Shown one piece after another: positions 37,226 to 44,787 of a stretch of 64,000 nt of DNA. The translations under genes and the position numbers were made by a program. The stretch lies in NCBI GenBank assembly GCA_947581825.1, contig CANPVP010000003.1, forward strand, positions 62,001-126,000, in the 5' to 3' direction. The number at the start of each line of letters is the position of its first letter. Within the stretch, counting starts at the first letter, position 1. This DNA comes from an uncultured Clostridia bacterium. GTDB taxonomy: Bacteria; Bacillota; Clostridia; TANB77; CAG-508. The notes under the pieces were generated by a model. It was not told where the DNA came from. It worked only from the letters and a program-made list of their open reading frames with translations, and searched no databases.

Positions 37226-37831
37226 GTGATTAGTTGGTTAAAAAACTGGGCTGAGGGAATAATAATAGCAGTGATAATTGGAACAATAATAGAAATGATA
37301 GTACCAGAAGGTAATAATAAGAAGTATATAAAAATTGTTATAGGAGTATATATTATGTTTTGTATAATTTCTCCTGTTATAACAAAAATTACGAGTAAAG
37401 AAGTTACTTTTTTATTAGATGATTATGAAGATTATTATAAAAAGAATAATACATATGAAGAATTAAATAAAAATTTTGAAGAAACTAATGAATATAAGAT
37501 AGAAGAAATATATCAGCAAAAACTAATTGAAGATATAAAAGTGAAATTATCACAAAAAGGATATAAAGTGAATAATGTTGAATTATTAATATCTACAAAT
37601 GATGAAGATTATGGAAGTATAACTAAAATAGATATTGAGCTAAATGTTAATAACAAAAATGATGAAAAGAAAACAAGTAATAAGATAAAAAAGGTGGAAA
37701 TCAGTATCAATTCTAATAAAAGTACAGAAAAATCAACAAAGGTAGATATACCTAATGCTGATAAGTTAAAAGAATATCTTTCTGATGAGTATGGAGTAAA
37801 GACGGCTGATATTCTTATTAATGGTAAGTAA
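37226..37831 (+). CDS. spoIIIAF: Stage III sporulation protein SpoIIIAF
   Basis: The 201-residue protein has two N-terminal membrane helices (about 9-27 and 35-53) and a soluble domain on the intermembrane side. The opening MISWLKNWAEGIIIAVIIGT and VIGVYIMFCIISPV are typical. The start is GTG 37226, six bases after AAGGAG. It is one of the ring-forming channel components. The stop is 12 bases before the next frame. Confidence 0.93.
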   Translation: MISWLKNWAEGIIIAVIIGTIIEMIVPEGNNKKYIKIVIGVYIMFCIISPVITKITSKEVTFLLDDYEDYYKKNNTYEELNKNFEETNEYKIEEIYQQKLIEDIKVKLSQKGYKVNNVELLISTNDEDYGSITKIDIELNVNNKNDEKKTSNKIKKVEISINSNKSTEKSTKVDIPNADKLKEYLSDEYGVKTADILINGK

Positions 37832-37843
37832 TATACAAAAGGG

Positions 37844-38551
37844 GTGATTATAATTAAAAATATGTTCTCAAAATATAAAAAGATCTTTTTTAAGAATTCT
37901 AAGAGTAAGGAAAATGATGAATTAGAAGCGGAAAATTTGTCTTTGATAAATAAAGATAGTAAAAAATCAAAAGGGGTAAGTAATAAGAGAAAAATAGAGA
38001 ATATAGCAACTTTTATAGTTTTATTAGTAGTAACAGTAATAATGATTAATAAAATTTTAAAGAATGATTCTCAAAGTGGTAAAGATAGTAAATCATCTAG
38101 TAATTATAAAACTTTTGTCGATAGTAAAGTAAAAACGGATTCAGTAGAAGTTAGCAATTTAGATATACAAAATGATTTAGAACAAGAATTGGAAGAAATC
38201 TTAACAAAAATGGAAGGTGTAGGAGAAGTGAAAGTACTTGTTACTTATTCTCAGACAAGTCAAATAGTACCTATATATAACGAAAGTAATAAAAGTAGTT
38301 CTACTAAAGAAGATGATTCGGAAGGAGGGTCAAGAAATATATCTGAAAGTGATACTACAAGAGAAGTAGTTCTAGATAGTAATAATGATATTATTACTGA
38401 ATCTGTGGTACTTCCCAAAATCGAAGGAGCTATCGTAATGGCAAAAGGTGCAAAAGATGTAGAAGTAAAAAATAATATTATACAGGCTGTTTGTGCTGTA
38501 ACAGGATTGTCTAGTCATAAGGTTCAAGTTTTTGAGTTAAATGCTGATTAA
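37844..38551 (+). CDS. spoIIIAG: Stage III sporulation protein SpoIIIAG
   Basis: The homologue is clear: a basic N-terminus, one membrane segment (about 51-68) and a ring-building domain with EGVGEVKVLVTYS-like sequence (MEGVGEVKVL) and VVLPKIEGAIVMAKGAKD. The start is uncertain. GTG 37844 overlaps the SD (AAAAGGGGTG). ATG 37862 is too far from it. An AUU at 37853 lies six bases after the SD, as optimal starts do. It assembles with SpoIIIAH and forespore SpoIIQ into the channel. Length from GTG is 235 residues, in the family range. Confidence 0.93.
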   Translation: MIIIKNMFSKYKKIFFKNSKSKENDELEAENLSLINKDSKKSKGVSNKRKIENIATFIVLLVVTVIMINKILKNDSQSGKDSKSSSNYKTFVDSKVKTDSVEVSNLDIQNDLEQELEEILTKMEGVGEVKVLVTYSQTSQIVPIYNESNKSSSTKEDDSEGGSRNISESDTTREVVLDSNNDIITESVVLPKIEGAIVMAKGAKDVEVKNNIIQAVCAVTGLSSHKVQVFELNAD

Positions 38552-38578
38552 AAATTTTTATTATAGGAGGTTAAGCAT

Positions 38579-39313
38579 ATGATTTATAGGGAGAACAATA
38601 AATTAATACCTAAAAGAGGATATAGAGGTAAACATGGAAAAAATAATTTCTCTAAGGAAAATTTAATAAAGGGTGTTAAAGAGTATTCAATTCTAACGAT
38701 AAGTTTAGTTTTAGTGGTAGTTGGATATGTTAGTTATTTATCAAAATATCAAAAAACAAATGAAGCTAGTAGTGAAGCTGATAAGGTTGCAGATATTGGA
38801 GATGCTACTTTGGTTGATAGTAAAGATATTTCGAAGAATGATAGTTCTGTTGAAGAGGATGAGTTAAGGAAAAAGGAAGAAGCGGTAGCTAATAAAGATA
38901 AAGTAGAGAATGAGAAAAGTGAAAAAGAAGCGGAAAATATTGAAACTAATGCAAAACCTGAAACGGACGAATATTTTATATCTTCTAGACTAGAAAGAGA
39001 AAATATGTATTCACAAACAATAGAGACTTACCAGAAAATTTTAGAGAATAGTAATTGTTCTGTGGAACAAAGAAACGAAGCAAGTGATAAGATAAATGAA
39101 ATAAATAAAACAAAAAATTCTATAATGATAGCTGAGAATTTAATAAAAACGAAAGGGTTTGAAGATTGTATTGTTTTTGTTAATTCAGATAGTGTGAGTA
39201 TTGTTATAAAAAAGAAAGAGCTTTCTAATGAAGATATAGCTAAAATCCAGAATATAGCTGCAAGAGAACTGGCAGAAAAAATAGAAAATATACATATATC
39301 AAATAAATATTAA
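38579..39313 (+). CDS. spoIIIAH: Stage III sporulation protein SpoIIIAH
   Basis: The 244-residue protein has a basic N-terminus, one membrane helix (about 37-56), a long charged linker and a C-terminal YscJ-like domain beginning FISSRLERENMYSQTIE and ending LAEKIENIHISNKY. In B. subtilis this domain binds SpoIIQ across the intermembrane space. The RBS is TAGGAGG before ATG 38579. Last gene of the operon, followed by a terminator. Confidence 0.93.
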   Translation: MIYRENNKLIPKRGYRGKHGKNNFSKENLIKGVKEYSILTISLVLVVVGYVSYLSKYQKTNEASSEADKVADIGDATLVDSKDISKNDSSVEEDELRKKEEAVANKDKVENEKSEKEAENIETNAKPETDEYFISSRLERENMYSQTIETYQKILENSNCSVEQRNEASDKINEINKTKNSIMIAENLIKTKGFEDCIVFVNSDSVSIVIKKKELSNEDIAKIQNIAARELAEKIENIHISNKY

Positions 39314-39326
39314 ATAAAAATTTATT

Positions 39327-39372
39327 AAAAAATTATGTGAAAAAACAGAAGTTCGATGCACATAATTTTTTT
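39327..39372 (+). terminator. spoIIIA operon terminator
   Basis: AAAAAATTATGTG pairs with CACATAATTTTTT across a 19-base loop, followed by further T-rich sequence, 13 bases after the spoIIIAH stop. Confidence 0.75.
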
Positions 39373-39416
39373 ACTTTTTTTAAAATAAATTAACGTAAAC
39401 AAGTATAATTATTTTT

Positions 39417-39483
39417 TGTGGATAACTTTAATCAAAAAAGTCTTTTAAAAAGGTTATTAACAAAGTTATCCACAATATCCACA
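39417..39483. promoter_or_regulatory. DnaA-box cluster in an AT-rich gap
   Basis: A perfect DnaA box in reverse (TGTGGATAA, 39417-39425), a perfect forward box (TTATCCACA, 39466-39474) and an adjacent one-mismatch box (ATATCCACA, 39475-39483) lie in the 416-base gap between spoIIIAH and the rhodanese gene. The first two also form a long inverted repeat. The remaining gap (to 39729) is AT-rich with GTAACA-like repeats and no reading frame. dnaA and dnaN are absent, so an origin is not indicated. A DnaA titration or regulatory site is plausible. Confidence 0.6.
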
Positions 39484-39729
39484 TAAAAAGTGAATAAAAT
39501 ATTGTTAACTAATTATGCAAGAAAGATGACATAACATTATTGCTTATGAAACAAAAACGAAATTTTTACGTAACTACTTTGTAACAATGCTGTAACAAAA
39601 AGCCAAAAAACAGAAAAAATACTCAATTTTTTGCAATATAAACAGTATAATATTATATGAGGGAAAAGCTCATTATCACATCAATGTAATATTTTTGTAA
39701 CATATAAAAGAAAAAAAGAAGGTGTAAAG

Positions 39730-40104
39730 TTGCGAAAAACAATGTGGAAAAAATCTAGAAGAAATGTAAATTGTGGAAAACTTTTTGGCTTATATAATAG
39801 AACGATAGATGGATATAATAATATAGATTATAATAATTTAATAAAAATGATTAAAGAAGATAAAGATGTCATATTATTAGATGTAAGAAGTATTCAAGAA
39901 TATAAAGAAGAACATTTAAATGGAGCTATTTTGATTCCTTTATATGAATTAGAAAAAACAGTTACAAATATAATTCCAGATAAAAAGAAAAAAATTATAG
40001 TATATTGTAAATCAGGAATAAGAAGTATGAAAGCAATAGAAGTTTTATTAAAAAAAGGATATGTTAATTTATACAATTTATATGGCGGACTAGATAATTA
40101 TTAA
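39730..40104 (+). CDS. Single-domain rhodanese
   Basis: The 124-residue protein has a rhodanese domain with LLDVRSIQEYKEEHLNGAI and the active-site loop VYCKSGIRS (Cys near 95), ending NLYGGLDNY. It moves sulfane sulfur between donors and acceptors in the cytoplasm. The start is TTG 39730 behind AAGGTG; ATG 39742 is possible. It stands alone, between the DnaA-box region and a terminator. Confidence 0.87.
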   Translation: MRKTMWKKSRRNVNCGKLFGLYNRTIDGYNNIDYNNLIKMIKEDKDVILLDVRSIQEYKEEHLNGAILIPLYELEKTVTNIIPDKKKKIIVYCKSGIRSMKAIEVLLKKGYVNLYNLYGGLDNY

Positions 40105-40111
40105 TAATATA

Positions 40112-40154
40112 GAATCTTAGATTTTTAAACTAAATCTAAGATTCACTTTTTTTT
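40112..40154 (+). terminator. Intrinsic terminator
   Basis: The perfect 13-bp arms GAATCTTAGATTT and AAATCTAAGATTC are followed by C and eight T, just after the rhodanese gene. Confidence 0.85.
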
Positions 40155-40289
40155 ATTTATATTGAAAATAAAATATAACTGTGTTAAATTATAAATAATA
40201 GTGATAAAAATAATAAAAAAATATTGTAATTATTAGAAAAATTGTTATAATACTAGTAGTGATATTCAAAAGAAGAAAGGATGAATATA

Positions 40290-41426
40290 ATGGTAAGAAA
40301 GGTAGCAATATTAGCTAACGGTGGCGATGTTTCAGGTTTTAATGCAGTTATAAGAGGAATAGTAAAAACTGCTGAGGAAAATGGTATTGAATGTTATGGA
40401 TTTATAGATGGATACAGAGGACTATTAAATAATAATTTTATAAGATTAGATGGTCAAAAAATTTCATCTGGAATTCTTCATACAGGAGGTTCAATAATAG
40501 GATCATCAACGAATGCCAATGTATTTAATTATAAAGTAGAAGAAAATGGAGAAGTAGTATATAAAGATTTATCAGAACAATGTATAGAAAATGTAAAAAG
40601 AAATGAATTTGATTGCATTTTCACATTAGGAGGAGACGGAACACAAAAATCTGCAAGAGATTTTTCTGTAAGAGGTCTAAATGTAATAGGAATTCCAAAA
40701 ACTATAGACAATGATGTAGCATGTACAGATATAACTTTTGGATATAATACAGCAGTTTCAGTTGCTGCAGAAGCATTAGACAGATTGCATACAACAGGTG
40801 AAACACATCACAGAATAATGGTATTAGAAGTAATGGGAAGATATGCTGGATGGATAGCATTAGAATCAGCTATTGCTGGAGGTGCTGATGTTGCACTTAT
40901 ACCAGAAATTCCATATGATATAAACAAAGCAGTAGAAAAGATAAACAAAAGAATAAAAAGAGGAAAAAGATTTAGCGTAGTAGTTGTTGCAGAAGGAGCA
41001 ACACCAAAAGGTGGAACACTTACAATAGAAAACACAAGAGACAATGGAAAAGGTGTAGACAATACAAAACTTGGTGGAATAGGCTCAAGAGTAGCAAAAG
41101 AATTAGAAGAATTAACAGGATTAGAAGCAAGAAATACAACACTAGGATATATGCAAAGAGGAGGAACTCCAACAGCATTTGATAGAGTTTTATCTACAAA
41201 ATATGGTGCACAAGCAATGCAATTTGCAATAGAAGGAAAATTTGGAATATTAACAGTATTAAAAGATGGCAAATTAGATTCAGTATCATTAGAAGATGTA
41301 GTAGGAGAGAATAAAGAAATTGGTGCAGTATCAGGAAACACGAAAGAAAGTAATATCAGAAAAGTAACAATGGATCATGACCTAGTAAAAACAGCAAGAA
41401 GAATAGGAATATGCTTAGGAGACTAA
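40290..41426 (+). CDS. pfkA: 6-phosphofructokinase
   Basis: The 378-residue enzyme starts at ATG 40290, nine bases after AGAAAGGA; ATG 40281 abuts the RBS and is less likely. Motifs are LANGGDVSGFNAVIRG, the nucleotide loop LGGDGTQ (Gly as the fourth residue favours ATP rather than pyrophosphate), PKTIDNDVA and MGRYAGW. The Lys in PKTIDND is seen in the longer, group III-type enzymes, so cofactor preference needs testing. It phosphorylates fructose 6-phosphate in glycolysis. Confidence 0.92.
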   Translation: MVRKVAILANGGDVSGFNAVIRGIVKTAEENGIECYGFIDGYRGLLNNNFIRLDGQKISSGILHTGGSIIGSSTNANVFNYKVEENGEVVYKDLSEQCIENVKRNEFDCIFTLGGDGTQKSARDFSVRGLNVIGIPKTIDNDVACTDITFGYNTAVSVAAEALDRLHTTGETHHRIMVLEVMGRYAGWIALESAIAGGADVALIPEIPYDINKAVEKINKRIKRGKRFSVVVVAEGATPKGGTLTIENTRDNGKGVDNTKLGGIGSRVAKELEELTGLEARNTTLGYMQRGGTPTAFDRVLSTKYGAQAMQFAIEGKFGILTVLKDGKLDSVSLEDVVGENKEIGAVSGNTKESNIRKVTMDHDLVKTARRIGICLGD

Positions 41427-41450
41427 AAGTAAAGTAGAGATATAATAAAC

Positions 41451-41520
41451 GGGCGACCAATGGTCGCCCCCCTACATACAAAATACATAATAAATAACGT
41501 AGGGGCGAGCAGTGCTCGCC
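41451..41520. repeat. Two extragenic palindromic repeats in opposite orientation
   Basis: 41451-41475 is the reverse form of GTAGGGGGCGACCATTGGTC, and 41499-41520 is the forward form GTAGGGGCGAGCAGTGCTCG. They belong to the same family as 21260-21313 and 23126-23180. The inner stem triplets (TCA, CCA, GCA) vary between copies with matching changes on the other arm. Confidence 0.75.
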
Positions 41521-41566
41521 AGCATAAAATGATATGAGGATAAGAACATTAGAATAAATTAAACAC

Positions 41567-41642
41567 GCTACTGTAGCTCAGTTGGTAGAGCAACAGATTC
41601 GTAACCTGTAGGTCGGCGGTTCGATTCCGCCCAGTAGCTCCA
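41567..41642 (+). tRNA. tRNA-Thr (anticodon CGT)
   Basis: The 76-base cloverleaf has acceptor arms GCTACTG and CAGTAGC, a D arm GCTCAGTTGGTAGAGC, anticodon loop TTCGTAA (CGT, reading ACG), T arm GGCGGTTCGATTCCGCC and an encoded CCA. The last anticodon-stem pair is an A-C mismatch. The foreign-looking gene follows 200 bases later. Confidence 0.95.
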
Positions 41643-41686
41643 GTAACGTTTCTGTTAGAACTTTTATATAACAGATAGATATTGAT

Positions 41687-41718
41687 AAATCAATCAGTTA
41701 AATGGTTGATTTTTTTAT
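41687..41718 (+). terminator. Terminator after tRNA-Thr
   Basis: The arms AAATCAA and TTGATTT flank a 12-base loop and are followed by a run of T. Confidence 0.6.
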
Positions 41719-41725
41719 TTAGAAT

Positions 41726-41754
41726 TTGACAGTTTTATGTAAATATGATATGAT
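41726..41754 (+). promoter_or_regulatory. Promoter of the foreign-looking gene
   Basis: TTGACA (41726-41731), 17 bases, then TATGAT (41749-41754). The leader from about 41761 to 41840 holds a GATG/CATC-type hairpin and TGGGC-GTCT-GCCCA (41815-41828) directly before the RBS AAGGAGG. Confidence 0.6.
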
Positions 41755-41840
41755 TATAAGTGATGTAACACTTTGCATTACTCCGTTGCATCAAGAACTA
41801 TCCACATTTTGAAATGGGCGTCTGCCCAAGGAGGTAAACT

Positions 41841-42563
41841 ATGGCTTACAAGACAATCGAAGAACTCATCAACGACTCTATCCGGGTCATTCCTGGAATG
41901 ATTGCGGTTTACCCGCAGTATTCTCAGGAAGAAGTTATCAATGTGTCGGAAATCGTTCCGAAGTTCCCTGGTCGCTATGCGACAAATAACTCAACGGTCG
42001 CTTTCGTACACAACGGAAACTTCTTTGTCACGCCGTACACTAGGAGTGCGATGACTGTTCTGACTGCTAACGGTTTTAAGAAGGCATACTTCTATGTACC
42101 GTTTAGCAATTGGGATTATCCCAAGTCTGAGCAGTTCAAGTGGAACGCTCTTCGTGAAAACGCTCATCAGTCCTACAAAGCAGATTTTGTTTCTGACTGT
42201 GAAGCCTACTGTGATGAACGTCACATCGGGTCTATCAGCGAGGAAACTCTCGCAAACTGCTTTGAAATGCCTGAAAATGGTGTCAAGGTAAAACACCTCT
42301 ATTTTGAGGATACATACTACCCCATCATGAATCAGAGCTGTCTGGACTGCAGCTGTGTTAACCTTGGACACTTTTGCTGCAACAATGGTCGCGTGGTATT
42401 TGTTTACCGTAACGGAAAGACCTACGTTGCTAAAGGGTACAAGATTCTGAGCGAGCTGCGTGCTGCTGGGTATACTGAGTCTGGTCTCTTCGTACCGTTT
42501 TCGAACGGTGAAGAAATTCAGGACTATGCCCTGAGAGTATGTTGGGAGTCCATCACCAAGTAG
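41841..42563 (+). CDS. Foreign-looking protein with internal duplication
   Basis: The 240-residue protein is encoded with many C/G-ending codons, quite unlike its AT-rich neighbours. It contains a duplicated unit: VAFVHNGNFFVTPYT...YVPFSN (about 54-92) and VVFVYRNGKTYVAKGY...FVPFSN (about 190-226). A Cys-rich stretch (QSCLDCSCVNLGHFCC) lies before the second copy. No membrane segment or known catalytic motif is seen. It has its own promoter, strong RBS and terminator and lies downstream of tRNA-Thr, as acquired genes often do. It has one in-frame CGG (41883-41885) followed by G. I do not recognise the family. Confidence 0.75.
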   Translation: MAYKTIEELINDSIRVIPGMIAVYPQYSQEEVINVSEIVPKFPGRYATNNSTVAFVHNGNFFVTPYTRSAMTVLTANGFKKAYFYVPFSNWDYPKSEQFKWNALRENAHQSYKADFVSDCEAYCDERHIGSISEETLANCFEMPENGVKVKHLYFEDTYYPIMNQSCLDCSCVNLGHFCCNNGRVVFVYRNGKTYVAKGYKILSELRAAGYTESGLFVPFSNGEEIQDYALRVCWESITK

Positions 42564-42596
42564 GTTAGTTTTCCATTGACAAGCATTGCAAGTCTT

Positions 42597-42636
42597 GGAG
42601 CATTGGGGTCAGCTTTGGCTGGCTCCTTTGTTTTTT
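42597..42636 (+). terminator. Terminator of the foreign-looking gene
   Basis: GGAGC pairs with GCTCC, with an inner GTCAGC/GGCTGGC-type pairing, followed by TTTGTTTTTT. Confidence 0.7.
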
Positions 42637-42648
42637 ATTAGAGTTTTA

Positions 42649-42677
42649 TTGAATTTTCCAAATAATCTATGTATAAT
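42649..42677 (+). promoter_or_regulatory. Promoter of candidate small RNA
   Basis: TTGAAT (42649-42654), exactly 17 bases, then TATAAT (42672-42677). The predicted start is near 42684. Confidence 0.55.
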
Positions 42678-42683
42678 AAATAT

Positions 42684-42773
42684 AGGAAATGACAATTCCA
42701 CAAACGTGGTTTTGCCAAGTTAAGGATTTAATAAACCATTAAGCTCAGCACAGCAGAATGGTTTATTTTTTTA
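42684..42773 (+). ncRNA. Candidate small RNA of about 90 bases
   Basis: After a good promoter there is no reading frame, but a small CCAC-AAAC-GTGG hairpin (about 42699-42710), then a perfect 11-bp terminator stem (AATAAACCATT/AATGGTTTATT, 42730-42767) and a T-run. The rest of the gap to 42858 holds only short repeats and no gene. It could regulate neighbouring genes or belong to the acquired island. Its RNA class is unknown. Confidence 0.5.
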
Positions 42774-42858
42774 TTTATGTAGTTGCTTATCAACCCAGTT
42801 CTTATACAGAACTGCTGTCAAGGCAACGTTTAATGTTAAAGAAAACATATTTCGACTC

Positions 42859-43620
42859 TCATTCTACTTTTTCAAAATGCTGATAATCTTTTTTTCCATT
42901 CCATTCACCACCCCAAGACCAACCTCGTTTTATAAAGGCATTGTATAGAGCATCCCATTTTTTTATCATACCTTTTTCATTGAGTTTACGATTTGTATAT
43001 TTAGTACCTTTAGTTGGGGAGATGTAGTTACCTACAATATAAGGATTATAGAGAGGATTAATATCTATACAGTTTCCATATGAATGTTGAGAAAGTTTAT
43101 TTGTATTTGCAACTACTCGATAACAAAAAGCTGATGTGTTATTGTCAGACATGGAATCTTCATCATTAGCATTATATTCATCGATAAGTTTTATTTTTTC
43201 AATAGGGTATTTTTCTTCATAAACTTCTTTAAATATATCTAAAACTTCTTCGGATAAATTTTTATTTACAATCATTTCACCTACATGAGATTTATTATCG
43301 AATCCCCAATATGTTATTTTTAAATAAGCTAAATTATTTATATTAATCGAATCAAATTTTGAAGGAATAGAGTTACCACGCATTTTCTCCAAGATGTTGC
43401 TAGGAATTTTACTACTAGTAAAAATAGTAGAATCTGATTTAGTTAATGAAGTTGATGTAGAAATTTCATTGCTTTTTTGTTTTGAAGAATGGGATGAATA
43501 GAGAGCTTCAGTATTACTTTTATTTTTTAGAAATAGTCGATTAAAAAATTTGGCAATAAGTAGATAAAGGATTGAAATTGTGAAAAGAATAATAAATATG
43601 TCAAAAATAAATTTCTTAAT
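42859..43620 (-). CDS. Membrane-anchored M15 D,D-peptidase, probable AUU start
   Basis: The M15 (VanY-like) domain is clear: LSQHSYGNCIDINP (SxHxxGxxxD zinc motif), ending WSWGGEW and DYQHFEKVE. The first canonical start, TTG at 43392, has no RBS. The frame stays open upstream through a Ser/Thr-rich linker and a hydrophobic segment (FIILFTISILYLLIAKF) to an ATT at 43620, six bases after GGAGGG. From there the protein has 253 residues with a membrane anchor. I therefore propose an AUU start. Such enzymes trim D-Ala ends or cross-bridges of peptidoglycan. Confidence 0.72.
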   Translation of the reverse strand: MKKFIFDIFIILFTISILYLLIAKFFNRLFLKNKSNTEALYSSHSSKQKSNEISTSTSLTKSDSTIFTSSKIPSNILEKMRGNSIPSKFDSININNLAYLKITYWGFDNKSHVGEMIVNKNLSEEVLDIFKEVYEEKYPIEKIKLIDEYNANDEDSMSDNNTSAFCYRVVANTNKLSQHSYGNCIDINPLYNPYIVGNYISPTKGTKYTNRKLNEKGMIKKWDALYNAFIKRGWSWGGEWNGKKDYQHFEKVE

Positions 43621-43692
43621 AATAATCCCTCCAGTTAATATATTGTATGGCTAAATAAACAAATTATTATTATTTTAGGGAAGTATTTTTAA

Positions 43693-43755
43693 TTTACAAT
43701 GTTAACATAATATGATATAATATCTGCTAGGTTAATGAGATTACTAGCTTTTTTT
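43693..43755 (+). promoter_or_regulatory. Promoter directly followed by a terminator hairpin
   Basis: TTTACA (43693-43698), 17 bases, TATAAT (43716-43721). The predicted start, about 43728, lies inside a GCTAG/CTAGC hairpin (43726-43748, 2-base bulge) followed by seven T. Any RNA would be only about 30 bases long. A separate promoter serves ftsY downstream. Confidence 0.45.
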
Positions 43756-43764
43756 ATATATTTC

Positions 43765-43793
43765 TTGATTTTAATAATACGATTTGATATTAT
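43765..43793 (+). promoter_or_regulatory. Promoter of ftsY
   Basis: TTGATT (43765-43770), 17 bases, then TATTAT (43788-43793), located between the terminator hairpin and the ftsY RBS (AGAGGTG). Confidence 0.5.
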
Positions 43794-43857
43794 ACTATAC
43801 AAGAAAGAGAAGTATGTCAAAATACTAACTATAACATAATATATAAAGAGGTGTAAT

Positions 43858-44763
43858 ATGGGATTTTTTGATAAATTAAAATCAGGCTTAACAAAAACAA
43901 AGAATTCAATTGATGAAAAAATTAATAATATATTTAGTGTTTTCAGAAAAGTAGATGAAGAATTATTAGAAGAATTAGAAGAAGCTTTAATTATGTCTGA
44001 TATAGGAATAGAAACAGCAACTGAAATTATAGAAAATTTAAAAACAAGAATTAAAAGAGAAAAATTAGAGGATGCAGAACAAGTAAAATCAGCTCTTAGA
44101 GAAGAAATGAAAAATATTTTTGATAGTGTAGATAAATCATTAAAATTAGAAACAACACCATCTGTAATTTTAATAGTTGGTGTAAATGGTGTTGGAAAAA
44201 CTACTTCTATAGGAAAAATTGCAAATAGATTAAAAAAGGATGGAAAGAAAATTGTAATTGCAGCAGCAGATACTTTCAGAGCAGCAGCTGTAGAACAGTT
44301 AGAAATTTGGGCTAATCGTGCAAATTGTGATATTGTAAAAAAAGAAGAGGGAATAGATCCTGCTTCTGTAGTTTTTGATGCAATTAAAAGAACAAAAGAA
44401 ACAGGTGCAGATATATTAATATGCGATACAGCAGGAAGACTTCATAATAAACAATATCTAATGGATGAATTGTCAAAAATTCAGAAAGTTATAGATAAAG
44501 AATTGCCAGATAGTTCTAAAGAAGTTTTACTGGTATTAGATGCAACAACTGGTCAAAATGCTATCTCACAGGTAAAAGCTTTTAAGGAAACAACAAATTT
44601 AACAGGAATTGTATTAACTAAGTTAGATGGAACTGCAAAAGGAGGAGTAACTTTAGGAATAGTAAATGAAAATAAAATACCTGTAAAATTTATTGGTGTT
44701 GGTGAACAAATTGATGATATGGAAATATTTAATTCAGATGATTTTGTAAAAGCTATTATTTAA
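43858..44763 (+). CDS. ftsY: Signal recognition particle receptor FtsY
   Basis: The 301-residue GTPase has the NG domain of FtsY: an N-terminal four-helix region with EELEEALIMSDIG, G1 GVNGVGKTTSIGK near 110, AADTFRAAAVEQL, DTAGRLHN and TKLDGTAKGG. The acidic A domain of E. coli FtsY is absent, as usual in Gram-positive bacteria. It docks SRP-bound ribosomes at the membrane. ATG 43858 has an AGAGGTG RBS. The UPF0182 gene follows after 24 bases. Confidence 0.97.
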   Translation: MGFFDKLKSGLTKTKNSIDEKINNIFSVFRKVDEELLEELEEALIMSDIGIETATEIIENLKTRIKREKLEDAEQVKSALREEMKNIFDSVDKSLKLETTPSVILIVGVNGVGKTTSIGKIANRLKKDGKKIVIAAADTFRAAAVEQLEIWANRANCDIVKKEEGIDPASVVFDAIKRTKETGADILICDTAGRLHNKQYLMDELSKIQKVIDKELPDSSKEVLLVLDATTGQNAISQVKAFKETTNLTGIVLTKLDGTAKGGVTLGIVNENKIPVKFIGVGEQIDDMEIFNSDDFVKAII

Positions 44764-44787
44764 ATTATATAAATTAATGGAGGAAAA

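Noticed and set aside
39417-39483. Chromosomal replication origin
   Set aside because: dnaA, dnaN and other origin neighbours are absent and only three boxes are present.
41567-41840. Attachment-site repeat of the tRNA-Thr end
   Set aside because: I found no direct copy of the tRNA 3' end downstream in the window, so integration there is not shown.
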